Shown here: positions 1-6,609 of the stretch, piece by piece
Numbering within the stretch: position 1 is the first letter of the stretch
How the letters are laid out: each line of letters opens with the position of its first letter
Source: UBA1151 sp963579925
GTDB taxonomy: Bacteria; Chloroflexota; Dehalococcoidia; Lucifugimonadales; Lucifugimonadaceae
DNA: 13,929 nt
Reading direction: 5' to 3'
Assembly: GCA_963579925.1 (NCBI GenBank)
Contig: CAUZJA010000054.1
Span: 1 to 13,929, forward strand
Translations under genes and position numbers: made by a program
Notes under the pieces: model-generated
The model's input: the letters and a program-made list of their open reading frames with translations, nothing else
What the model was told of the DNA's origin: nothing
Database searches by the model: none

Positions 1-13
1 TCACTTCTTTCTA

Positions 14-36
14 ATGCGGATAAGGTCCCCCCGCAT
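14..36. repeat. Short inverted repeat downstream of the isomerase gene
   Basis: ATGCGG (14-19) and CCGCAT (31-36) form a perfect 6-bp inverted repeat around an 11-nt loop. It lies past the 3' end of the minus-strand gene that stops at 79. No T-run follows on either strand, so it is at best a weak terminator or a chance structure. Nothing else is recognisable in bases 1-78 apart from a twice-repeated GTAGAGAAG. Confidence 0.25.
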
Positions 37-78
37 GAGTAGAGAAGAACTATGTAGAGAAGCCCTAAGGTTGGATGC

Positions 79-1023
79 TTAATGAAGCGGCGGTAGGTTT
101 ACGCCAAGGATAACGCGCAGATAGTTGATGTTGTGGGCCAGATAGTCGTCGACGGCAAGGTCTAGATTTCCGCCGATTGCGTCGAAGCCATCGTCGCCTT
201 CCCTAGGGCCATCCATGTCGAACACGACCCAGCCTTTGTAGTGCCGGTCTCGCAGCAGCTTCATCACGCCGGGAAAGTCGACGCCACCACCACCCATGTT
301 GTGGTAAACGCTGGCTACTGCGTGTTGTTCACGCGTGGGGGTTTCTGAGTTGTCACGGTACTTCGCGTATGTGTCCTTCAGGTGCACCTCTGCGATGCGT
401 GGGAAGTAGTCGCTCATTAGCTGGACTGCGTCTGCGCCGCCCAGCGTCAGGTGGCCGGTGTCTGGGGTCATCCACACGTAGTTGGAATCGGTAAGATCCA
501 GCATCGATCGAACTTCTTCCTCACGCTCCACCGGGCCCCAGATGTGCGGGTGTGGTGCGAGGCGTATGCCCATCTCGATCGTCTGGCGGCCAATCTCATT
601 CAGCGTGTCGGAAAGCCTCTTCAACTCATCATCGCTCGTTCCGCCCTCCGGTCGAGCGCCCATGTTGCACTTGTACATATCGCAGCCAAATGGCTGGAGG
701 AAGTCACGTGCAAATGCCACGTGATCGGCGATCGTCTTCGGTATCTCCGCCGGGTCGATGAAGTTAGTCGACTGCCCTTTCGATCCATTCGAGACATCGA
801 TCAGCGTCACGCCGGACTCGTCAAACTTCTCTTTCAGGGCCAACGGATTGGCACGGTGGTCCTCAACCTGCTTCGCATACGGCTCAATCCCTTGCAGACC
901 AATAGCGGCAATCCGCTTGATCGCCCATTCGATCGGGTGACGAGCGTCCCAGAGAGAACTGGTAGAGCCGTACAGGATGTCCGGATTTTCGGGATCGAGA
1001 GGTTGATGAGATACAGCGGGCAT
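79..1023 (-). CDS. Sugar phosphate isomerase/epimerase-type TIM-barrel protein (xylose isomerase-like)
   Basis: This 314-residue protein has the layout of the xylose isomerase-like / AP endonuclease family 2 TIM barrels, which include inosose dehydratase, hydroxypyruvate isomerase and ketose epimerases. Visible family marks are the PHPHIWGPVE stretch (157-166), PDTGHLTLGG (187-196) with D188 and H191, EVHLKD (212-217) with H214, and a GGGGVDF segment after it. These His/Asp residues sit where the divalent metal ligands of the family are found. No signal peptide is seen, so it is probably a cytoplasmic enzyme of carbohydrate or polyol metabolism. The substrate cannot be read from sequence. The ATG start is supported by GAGGAA (1031-1036) seven bases upstream. 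No catabolic partner gene is adjacent, which leaves the pathway open. Confidence 0.85.
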   Translation of the reverse strand: MPAVSHQPLDPENPDILYGSTSSLWDARHPIEWAIKRIAAIGLQGIEPYAKQVEDHRANPLALKEKFDESGVTLIDVSNGSKGQSTNFIDPAEIPKTIADHVAFARDFLQPFGCDMYKCNMGARPEGGTSDDELKRLSDTLNEIGRQTIEMGIRLAPHPHIWGPVEREEEVRSMLDLTDSNYVWMTPDTGHLTLGGADAVQLMSDYFPRIAEVHLKDTYAKYRDNSETPTREQHAVASVYHNMGGGGVDFPGVMKLLRDRHYKGWVVFDMDGPREGDDGFDAIGGNLDLAVDDYLAHNINYLRVILGVNLPPLH

Positions 1024-1129
1024 GGGGCGCTTCCTCAGTGTTGTGATGCAACGCCGCAGGATGGTAGCACTATTGATCGCCGCTGAACGAGGACGATAGC
1101 CGGGCGTAGGCTGTGCCTGACGTTGGTTT

Positions 1130-1203
1130 TGGTGGGTTCTTGGAGTCTCGAACCTTCGGCCTGCGGTTCAGCGAGCCGAACCCTCTATAACGAGACCTGG
1201 CTC
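1130..1203 (-). pseudogene. Degenerate tRNA-like sequence (tRNA remnant)
   Basis: Read on the minus strand, this stretch resembles a tRNA and ends in an encoded CCA. Its last 37 bases (1166 down to 1130) align without gaps to the 3' 37 bases of the intact tRNA-Lys at 2901-2976, with 29 identities by my count, including CCGCAGG, GGTTCGA and CCCACCA. The 5' half keeps only fragments such as TAGAG and TCGG. The T-stem no longer pairs, no acceptor partner is present at the 5' side, and the anticodon arm cannot be placed with a 7-nt loop. It abuts the end of the MATE gene. I read it as a decayed tRNA or a diverged 3' tRNA duplication, not a working tRNA. Confidence 0.45.
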
Positions 1204-1205
1204 TT

Positions 1206-2642
1206 TCAGACGCGGCGGCTCGGATTTGCGGGGCGATCCTGATTCCAGACTGCTCCACGCAGCAGATTCAGGACCTGACCTATGCCGATTACGGATAGTC
1301 CCACAGCAACGCCTACAAAAACCGTGGTGAGGCTCCAATCGAATATCGCTGCGGCTAGTCCGACTCCCGCTACTATGATGAATCGGGTATATGTGATGAT
1401 GACAGGCACAATCATGTGGCCCGTTCCCTGGCTCGCGAAATACAGTGTCTGGCCGCCGCCGAATACTCCGTACACCGGCGCCGCGATTCCCAGGTATAAG
1501 GCACCGATCGCATAGACCTCAGGGTCCGACGTGAAACGATCGAGCCAGATCCCGGGCATTAACGCTACGGAGATCCCGATGATAGACGTCACGACAAGGG
1601 TGGCTCCGGCTCCCGTCCAGGCGATTCGTCTCGCCCTCTCAAACTGTCCCGCACCGAAATTGCCGCCTACAGTGGTTACCAGAGCTGCGCCTACTCCGAA
1701 CGCGAGTGGAACGAGCGTCAACTCCAGGCGGCTGCCTAGGCCATAACCTGCGAGGGAATCGTCGCCAAATCTGCCGACGAAGCCGGTCACTACGATAATC
1801 GTTAGTACGAGCCCGGTACTGTTGATCAGTCCAAGCCCTCCTACCTTCATGATGTCCTTGATGGGAGTCCAGGAGAATCTGTGGGGGCGTAGATTTATTT
1901 TCGCCTTCCCGCGCAGTACCTGGGTGGAGAGATAAAGGGCTGCCAGACCGTGAGACACGATCATCGCAATAGCGGGCCCTGTGATGCCGAGGCCAGGAAA
2001 CGGCCCCCAGCCCAGGGTGAGAGCGCCAGACAAGAAAACATGAAAAATGCTGGCCACGATAATGGCGTTGGCAGCAATCGCCATTTCTCCAGTGCCCCGC
2101 AGTATGGCTGAGCACATGAAGGCCAGCCACACGATCGCCGCCCCACCAAAAACAATATGGGCGTAGTCGACCGCACCATCCAGTGCATCCCCCGAGCCGA
2201 TCAGTAATGAAAATACGGGTCTCGCGAATAGACCCAGTACAACGACGTAAAGCACCGACATGAACACTGCGATTACGATGGCGTGCCAGGCGGCGCTTTC
2301 GGCCTTGCTTATGTTGCCGCCGCCAAGAGCCCTGGCGACCGAAGACGCGACACCACCGCCGATTGCACCGTTTGACATCATCCCCATCAGAGTCTGGAAA
2401 GGGAACACAATCGCCAGACTTGCGAGTGCTGTTGTTCCAAGCTGACCGACGAAAAGGACATCGGCAAAGGTGACCACGGTGGTCGCTGCTACTGCAGCCA
2501 CGTTGGGGGCCGCAAGCCGTGCGAGCATCCCTGGAATCGGCGCCATCAGAATGAGCTGCATTCGCGGCGACTGCGCAGTGGTCAAAGTAGCAATTTTAGG
2601 ATGTTTCGCGATCCTTCTAGAAATCAAGTCCGAAGGCACCAA
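1206..2642 (-). CDS. MATE-family multidrug/cation efflux transporter
   Basis: The 478-residue, very hydrophobic product can be divided into about twelve membrane segments, the usual count for MATE (NorM/DinF-like) antiporters, which export drugs or metabolites using Na+ or H+ gradients. Family-like features are the LAAPNVAAVAATTVVTFADV segment near residue 42, the VGQLGTTALASLAIVFPFQ stretch, the ILRGTGEMAIAANAII segment near the middle of the first half, and the pseudo-symmetric GYGLGSRLE region in the second half. The called ATG gives about 40 residues before the first conserved segment. Internal Met codons at 2561 and 2546 are alternatives, and none has a clear ribosome binding site. The inverted repeat at 2700-2723 lies about 60 bp upstream. 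The gene ends next to the tRNA-like remnant. The exported compound cannot be inferred. Confidence 0.88.
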   Translation of the reverse strand: MVPSDLISRRIAKHPKIATLTTAQSPRMQLILMAPIPGMLARLAAPNVAAVAATTVVTFADVLFVGQLGTTALASLAIVFPFQTLMGMMSNGAIGGGVASSVARALGGGNISKAESAAWHAIVIAVFMSVLYVVVLGLFARPVFSLLIGSGDALDGAVDYAHIVFGGAAIVWLAFMCSAILRGTGEMAIAANAIIVASIFHVFLSGALTLGWGPFPGLGITGPAIAMIVSHGLAALYLSTQVLRGKAKINLRPHRFSWTPIKDIMKVGGLGLINSTGLVLTIIVVTGFVGRFGDDSLAGYGLGSRLELTLVPLAFGVGAALVTTVGGNFGAGQFERARRIAWTGAGATLVVTSIIGISVALMPGIWLDRFTSDPEVYAIGALYLGIAAPVYGVFGGGQTLYFASQGTGHMIVPVIITYTRFIIVAGVGLAAAIFDWSLTTVFVGVAVGLSVIGIGQVLNLLRGAVWNQDRPANPSRRV

Positions 2643-2699
2643 TGGTATAGGAACTAGCTCTTATTACGCTCTATTCTGACTTCCTAAAACGAGTCCGGT

Positions 2700-2723
2700 G
2701 GAACGTCCGGAATTGGACGTTTC
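2700..2723. promoter_or_regulatory. Inverted repeat upstream of the MATE gene, possible operator
   Basis: AACGTCC (2702-2708) and GGACGTT (2715-2721) are perfect 7-bp arms around GGAATT. One G-T and one G-C pair extend the stem to nine pairs. Its place on the promoter side of a MATE gene fits a repressor site or a 5' leader hairpin. No regulator gene is adjacent and no promoter hexamers stand out, so the role is inference. The rest of 2643-2900 holds only the nested hairpin listed separately. Confidence 0.35.
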
Positions 2724-2777
2724 GAAGGAGAGGAATATGCCCTAAAAAGTCCTGTGCCGCGGTACATCAAGAATAGC

Positions 2778-2820
2778 CCAGGCAGATCGAGGTACTCCTC
2801 GTCAACGGCGAAGAGCCTGG
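2778..2820. other. Nested hairpin structure of unknown role
   Basis: CCAGGC (2778-2783) pairs with GCCTGG (2815-2820). Inside it, CGAGG (2788-2792) and CCTCG (2797-2801) form a second perfect stem with a 4-nt loop. The structure lies 80 bp past the 3' end of the minus-strand tRNA-Lys. No open frame that I can support covers it. It might be a small structured RNA, a 3' processing element of the tRNA transcript, or chance. Confidence 0.2.
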
Positions 2821-2900
2821 TTCAGCGTCTCCGTCTGTGGCCTCTACGCCCGGCAATCGCTGCGGTGTTTGACTTTCGGGCACTACGTCTAGCAGGAACT

Positions 2901-2976
2901 TGGTGGGCTCTGAGGGATTCGAACCCTCGACCTGCGGATTAAAAGTCCGATGCTCTACCAACTGAGCTAAGAGCCC
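2901..2976 (-). tRNA. tRNA-Lys (anticodon TTT)
   Basis: Read on the minus strand, this 76-nt gene folds into a full cloverleaf: acceptor GGGCTCT/AGAGCCC, D-stem GCTC/GAGC, anticodon loop CTTTTAA with anticodon TTT, and T-arm GAGGG-TTCGAAT-CCCTC. The 3' CCA is encoded. One mismatch (T-C) is seen at the first pair of the anticodon stem. The anticodon reads AAA/AAG, and the loop matches bacterial tRNA-Lys. No tRNA neighbour is present, so it is probably a single-gene transcript. Confidence 0.96.
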
Positions 2977-3270
2977 CCAGAACGCTGGAGTGCGCGTGCG
3001 CGTTTCAGGTGCAATTCAACGCTACGTTACCCGGGGGTGGGTTGCAATATGGAGAGGCCTTCTCGCTTGCCGGTATCGACCGGCTCAGGAAGGGATACAC
3101 GCGGAGTCTCACGTTGGGGGGTCTATTGTTACGGTATCAAGTGAATGTCAAGGAATTGTGAAGCGGATGATCATGCCGCGCCAAGGGAACAAAATCCCAG
3201 GCAGGTTCGTCTTGTCCTCATGCGGGGCAACTGAACCCCGTACCACTGGCGTGAGAACATTACTAACATC
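2977..3270. other. Intergenic region without a supported gene
   Basis: The 294 bases between tRNA-Lys and the membrane protein gene hold no convincing gene; a 94-codon open frame here has no recognisable motif or protein-like composition. The only structure I can point to is CGGGG (3223-3227) with CCCCG (3236-3240), extendable by two outer pairs, about 30 bases before the next start codon. It could be a 5' leader hairpin. I cannot place promoter hexamers with confidence. Confidence 0.4.
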
Positions 3271-3984
3271 ATGAACACTAAATCGCTCTACAAGGCCGCT
3301 TTGTGGACCTTGATTGGCTCAGTTGCGCTCAGCGCGGTGCTGGGCATCATTGCATTGCTCCTGCGGGAGATTGATGAGTGGGGCGCACGCACGCTGGGCA
3401 CTACCCTGTTTGTGTCTGCCGCGGCGCTGCTGATCATGGCGAACTCCGCCGCAATCGAAAAGAGGCCGCGAGGCTACGTCTACCTGTCCCTCTTTGGGTT
3501 GACTATGGCTCTGGTGGCGTTGCCAATATTCTTGGTCGCTCTTTGGACGAACAACCCGGCAGATGAGCTTTGGAAGACCGCTGTCACCATTGAGATCGGC
3601 AGTATTGTAGCGGCGCACTCGGCTCTCCTGACGCTCTGGCGACTGCCCTCGAAGTACCGGGTTTTTCTACCTATCGCAACGGCTCTAGCGTTGGCGATCG
3701 GAATCCTCGTCTCGATCATGATCTGGGCAGAGGACTCCGGCGAGGGACAGTGGCGGCTGATCGGAACTCTGGCGATATTGATGACGGCAGTCACGATCAT
3801 CATCCCGGTGATTCCACGCCTAGTTGCACTGGATGCGCCAGACACGGGAGTGTTGCTGGAAGTAGGTTCTTATACGCTCAACCACTGCCCCAACTGCGGC
3901 GTTGTCTTGGAGCCGGGTGCGAGTTCTGGAAGCGAGACGGCCTGCGTCTCATGCAATGCGGCGTTTACAGTGAAGTTTGGCTAG
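3271..3984 (+). CDS. Six-helix membrane protein with C-terminal zinc ribbon, unknown function
   Basis: I do not recognise a named family for this 237-residue protein. Six hydrophobic segments can be drawn at about 9-31, 41-60, 70-92, 103-122, 131-152 and 161-182. They are followed by a soluble tail with two CxxC pairs (C206/C209 and C225/C228), in HCPNCG and ACVSCN, which is the pattern of a zinc ribbon. An even helix count with a short N-terminal tail suggests that both ends are cytoplasmic. The ATG has no strong ribosome binding site. The stop codon overlaps the lepB stop from the opposite strand. The ribbon could bind zinc and a protein or nucleic acid partner at the membrane. A second protein pairing a zinc ribbon with membrane helices, in the opposite order, is encoded at 9458-10138. 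Confidence 0.8.
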   Translation: MNTKSLYKAALWTLIGSVALSAVLGIIALLLREIDEWGARTLGTTLFVSAAALLIMANSAAIEKRPRGYVYLSLFGLTMALVALPIFLVALWTNNPADELWKTAVTIEIGSIVAAHSALLTLWRLPSKYRVFLPIATALALAIGILVSIMIWAEDSGEGQWRLIGTLAILMTAVTIIIPVIPRLVALDAPDTGVLLEVGSYTLNHCPNCGVVLEPGASSGSETACVSCNAAFTVKFG

Positions 3985-4556
3985 AAGAGTCTGAAATCTG
4001 ATGGCGGCCAGTAGCGGGCCATCACTTTGCCAACGATCTGGTCGGCCTCTGCGAATCCCCACGCACGCGAGTCGTTGGATGCTCCGCGATTGTCGCCAAG
4101 GACGAAGTAGGAGTCAGGTAGAACCGTGGTTGGGAAGGCAGTTGAACCACGCGGTCGCGTGGCTCTGTCCTCCTCCACCTTTTGGCCGTTCACCCATACA
4201 GCACCCTGACGAATATCTATTTCATCGCCGGGGATGCCAATTACACGCTTTACGAAGTCCGCATCCTCGCCTGTTGGCGGTTTGAACACAATAATATCGC
4301 CGCGTTGAGGGGGATGGAACAAGTACTCCATATCGCCGTCCGAATCCGGTTCGACCCACGGCAAAACATCGGCGAGAACGTCACTTTCGACGGTTTCGTA
4401 GACAAACTTGTTGACCAGGAGGTGCTGGCCGTCTGCCAGCGTGGTGTTCATGCTGGGGCCGACCACTTTGAACGTCTGGGTTGCGGCCTGGAGCAGCACA
4501 AAGATCACGGCCGCCGTTATGACGGTCTCCGCTATCTCTCTGAACGTTCTGCTCAC
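3981..4556 (-). CDS. lepB: Signal peptidase I
   Basis: This 191-residue protein is a type I signal peptidase, which removes signal peptides from exported proteins at the outer face of the cytoplasmic membrane. One N-terminal membrane segment (about 10-29) is followed by GPSM with catalytic Ser35, the FVKRVIGIPGD box with the general-base Lys103, and the GDNRGASNDSRAWG box near the C-terminus. Length matches compact bacterial enzymes. The start is GTG; AGGGA (4563-4567) lies six bases upstream, which supports it. An insert at about 57-80, rich in acidic residues, precedes the PPQRGDIIVF strand. The gene is divergent from the ECF sigma factor gene and convergent with the membrane protein at 3271. 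A signal peptidase suits a neighbourhood rich in lipoprotein and membrane genes, but it is a general housekeeping enzyme. Confidence 0.96.
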   Translation of the reverse strand: MSRTFREIAETVITAAVIFVLLQAATQTFKVVGPSMNTTLADGQHLLVNKFVYETVESDVLADVLPWVEPDSDGDMEYLFHPPQRGDIIVFKPPTGEDADFVKRVIGIPGDEIDIRQGAVWVNGQKVEEDRATRPRGSTAFPTTVLPDSYFVLGDNRGASNDSRAWGFAEADQIVGKVMARYWPPSDFRLF

Positions 4557-4595
4557 TGGTTGTCCCTAATTCTCTGGAATTATTTGGAGTGGTCT

Positions 4596-4605
4596 GGCAA
4601 TTGCC
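4596..4605. promoter_or_regulatory. 10-bp palindrome in the lepB/sigma divergent region
   Basis: GGCAATTGCC is a perfect palindrome lying 40 bases upstream of the lepB GTG. A second inverted repeat, GTTGG-GTCA-CCAAC, follows at 4628-4641. Both are placed where divergent promoters must lie, so either could be a regulator site. No experimental consensus is matched. Confidence 0.25.
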
Positions 4606-4702
4606 GAAATTGTTCGACATTAGATTGGTTGGGTCACCAACAGTATCGCGCTTCAATACCCCGGCCTACTAATAGGATTAAACGATATTTGGTTACGAGA
4701 AG

Positions 4703-4722
4703 ATTCCGAGATAGTTCGGAAT
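4703..4722. promoter_or_regulatory. Inverted repeat upstream of the ECF sigma factor
   Basis: ATTCCGA (4703-4709) and TCGGAAT (4716-4722) are perfect 7-bp arms separated by GATAGT. The right arm covers the first possible ATG of the sigma gene (4721). That argues for initiation at the second ATG (4748), leaving this repeat in the promoter or leader. It could be an operator or an mRNA hairpin. Confidence 0.35.
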
Positions 4723-4747
4723 GTGCCTGCGGGATGCTCCCTATCTG

Positions 4748-5347
4748 ATGACCACTCCGGTGGAAGAGACGCTAATCGCCCAGAGTCGCGAAGGTGATCT
4801 GGACTCTTTCAACGCGCTTGTGGAGATGTACCAGAACCAGGTGTTTGCCGTGGCGCTGCGCATGGTGCGCGACGCTGCTTTGGCTGAGGACCTGGCGCAG
4901 GATGCGTTCATTTCTGCCTATCGAAACCTGAACCAGTATCGCGGTGGCAGCTTCAAGAGCTGGTTGATGCGGATAGTCCGCAACGCAACCCTGGATTCGC
5001 TGCGTAAGACTCAGCGCCGCCCCACCGACTCTCTGGACGAGAACATGGTGGCGTTTGAATCGCAACTGGTCTCAGATGAGCCAACGCCTGACGATGTTGC
5101 TGAAAACGCGGAGCTTGGCGACCACATCAAAGAGGTGATGGCTGATCTGCATCCCGACCAGAAGATGGCGCTGGTACTGATTGATATTGAGGGCTACAGC
5201 TACGAGGACGCGGCAACGGCTATGTCTGTTTCCATTGGGACTGTTAAGTCGCGTCTGAGCCGGGCCAGAGGTCGAATGCGAGAAGGGCTTATGGCAGACC
5301 CGGAACTTTTCCCGTCCCGATTTCGTCAGGGTATTGAGGGAGTGTGA
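4748..5347 (+). CDS. ECF-type RNA polymerase sigma factor (sigma-70 family, RpoE/SigW-like)
   Basis: The product (199 residues from the ATG at 4748) has only sigma regions 2 and 4, the mark of extracytoplasmic function sigma factors. Region 2 (about 20-90) contains the helix with DLAQDAFISAYRNL, which binds the core enzyme and -10 DNA, then FKSWLMRIVRNATLDSLRK. An acidic linker follows. Region 4 (about 125-178) ends in a helix-turn-helix with YSYEDAATAMSVSIGTVKSRLSRAR that reads the -35 element. An ATG nine codons upstream (4721) keeps the frame open, but it sits inside an inverted repeat and the added residues do not look like family sequence. The downstream anti-sigma gene, 31 bases away, is the likely partner that holds it inactive. 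The signal and regulon are not visible. Confidence 0.93.
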   Translation: MTTPVEETLIAQSREGDLDSFNALVEMYQNQVFAVALRMVRDAALAEDLAQDAFISAYRNLNQYRGGSFKSWLMRIVRNATLDSLRKTQRRPTDSLDENMVAFESQLVSDEPTPDDVAENAELGDHIKEVMADLHPDQKMALVLIDIEGYSYEDAATAMSVSIGTVKSRLSRARGRMREGLMADPELFPSRFRQGIEGV

Positions 5348-5378
5348 AAAGGATGCACTCCATTAGTCAGGAAATAAG

Positions 5379-6416
5379 ATGATATTCGGATGGTTTAACA
5401 ACACCCGGCAGCACCTGTCGGAAGAGGATCTGTCAGCATATGTTGACGGTAGGCCTGACGCGCCGTCTGAGGATCGGGTTCGGCAGCATCTAGCCATCTG
5501 CGACGCCACCTGCGATGCGGACCTTGAAGCGCTGCGCCCGACCGTCGCTATTCTCAGTTCCATTGCCCCTGTAACTGCGCCGCGGTCGTTTGCCCTCACC
5601 GCTGCAATGGTGGCGGACTTGCCAGATGGCAAGCCACTTGGTGAACCGCCTGTATCTGCGGCTCTGGCGCGTTCTGCACGAACCGGCGGATGGCGAATGC
5701 CTGTGCTGGTTCCGGCAGCGGCCTCAATTGCTGCTGCAGTGGTGTTCGCACTTGTCCTGGTGGGCAATCTCTCTGGTGTGGTTGAGCAGTCCAGGAGTTC
5801 GTCGAATGACGCTATGTCGATCGCCGCAGGCATAGGTGGCGACCTTGAAATGACGGTTGAGTCTGAGATGGCTGCAGCCGTTCCCCTTGCGGGTGATGCG
5901 GTTATTGCTGAGGCGCAGGGAATACCAGCGCCCGACGAGCGTGTGACGAGTGCCGCAGCGCCTGTTGCGCCCGAGATGGCGACGCAGTCTGATTCAGCAC
6001 TTGTAGCACCGGCAGAGCCTGAGACCGCGCCCAGTCTGGCAGCGCCTCCTGCTCCCGAGTCAGCGCTCCCGCTTGCGCCGAAGGCTGCGCCGGACATCGC
6101 TAATCTGGAGACGGCTCCCGAGATTGAGTCCGCGGAAGATGCGGCAGCGGATGGCAGTGAGGTTCTTGAGCTGCCGCGGACGGAACTGTTCGACACAGAT
6201 GCTGCTTCAACGGCATCTGCTCTGGAAAGCTTGCCGGTTGAGGCGATTGCTCAAATTGAGTCGCAGGTACTCCCCGGATCACTGGGGGCACCAGTGATCT
6301 CAGTTGACGATGACTTCACGCTGCCGGTGTGGCAACTGTTGCTGGCAACCGGGATCATCACGGCGCTTCTGGCCGGGGTTTCGCTCCAGCTTTCACGCCG
6401 AAACATCCCTGGGTAG
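5379..6416 (+). CDS. Membrane anti-sigma factor with zinc-finger-like N-terminus
   Basis: This 345-residue protein is the probable regulator of the preceding ECF sigma factor. Residues 1-52 look like a zinc-binding anti-sigma domain: LSEEDLSAYVDG, then H37, C41 and C45. The spacing is Hx3Cx3C instead of the usual Hx3Cx2C. A PRSFALT motif (68-74), often seen between the anti-sigma helix and the membrane, follows. Membrane segments lie at about 107-130 and near the C-terminus (about 317-337, before RRNIPG). The roughly 185 residues between are rich in Ala, Pro, Glu and Ser with no predicted fold. They probably lie outside the membrane and could sense or span the envelope. AGGAA lies six bases before the ATG. 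Sigma and anti-sigma genes are almost certainly cotranscribed. The sigma interaction is inferred from order and domain type. Confidence 0.85.
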   Translation: MIFGWFNNTRQHLSEEDLSAYVDGRPDAPSEDRVRQHLAICDATCDADLEALRPTVAILSSIAPVTAPRSFALTAAMVADLPDGKPLGEPPVSAALARSARTGGWRMPVLVPAAASIAAAVVFALVLVGNLSGVVEQSRSSSNDAMSIAAGIGGDLEMTVESEMAAAVPLAGDAVIAEAQGIPAPDERVTSAAAPVAPEMATQSDSALVAPAEPETAPSLAAPPAPESALPLAPKAAPDIANLETAPEIESAEDAAADGSEVLELPRTELFDTDAASTASALESLPVEAIAQIESQVLPGSLGAPVISVDDDFTLPVWQLLLATGIITALLAGVSLQLSRRNIPG

Positions 6417-6417
6417 C

Positions 6418-6434
6418 ACGAGTTTCCGACTCGT
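6418..6434. other. Hairpin just after the anti-sigma stop codon
   Basis: ACGAGT (6418-6423) and ACTCGT (6429-6434) form a perfect 6-bp stem with loop TTCCG, starting one base after the stop codon. No T-run follows. A direct repeat AACCGGG occurs twice in the next 30 bases. Transcription may continue into the SIMPL gene. A role in mRNA stability is possible but not shown. Confidence 0.3.
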
Positions 6435-6492
6435 ACCTCCAAACCGGGAACAAAACCGGGCTGGTCATCGTTAGTACTTTTGAGGGATGAAT

Positions 6493-6609
6493 TTATCTCT
6501 TCAGAACGGACCAAATCATGCGGTCAATGCCAACTGGTATCACCGCAACAAAACAGATCAACATATCGATAGGGCTGACGGCCCACGGAAAAAGAAAGAG
6601 TAGTTCCAT
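6493..6609 (-). CDS. Possible 38-residue membrane peptide resembling DUF1232 (doubtful)
   Basis: A minus-strand open frame, lying almost entirely in the gap before the SIMPL gene, encodes a very hydrophobic 38-residue peptide starting MELLFLFPWAVSPID. From SPID onward, a 21-residue stretch aligns without gaps to my recollection of the DUF1232 (YkvA-like) consensus, sharing SPID, a Phe, a Val and an Asp at matching spacing. The frame stays open upstream, but that part is antisense to the SIMPL coding sequence and looks like a shadow. No ribosome binding site is seen. It could be a short real gene, the remnant of one, or coincidence from a low-complexity hydrophobic frame. The last is at least as likely. 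Confidence 0.2.
   Translation of the reverse strand: MELLFLFPWAVSPIDMLICFVAVIPVGIDRMIWSVLKR

Noticed and set aside
2990..3274. 94-codon plus-strand open frame before the membrane protein
   Set aside because: No recognisable motif, protein-like hydrophobic pattern or ribosome binding site; it also overlaps the next start.
5363..6196. Long minus-strand frame opposite the anti-sigma gene
   Set aside because: Its Ser/Ala/Arg-rich composition is the antisense image of Ala/Pro codons in the anti-sigma outer segment.
6518..6607. Upstream ATG of the SIMPL gene
   Set aside because: It adds 30 residues before an otherwise complete lipoprotein signal peptide; the ATG at 6608 fits the signal sequence.
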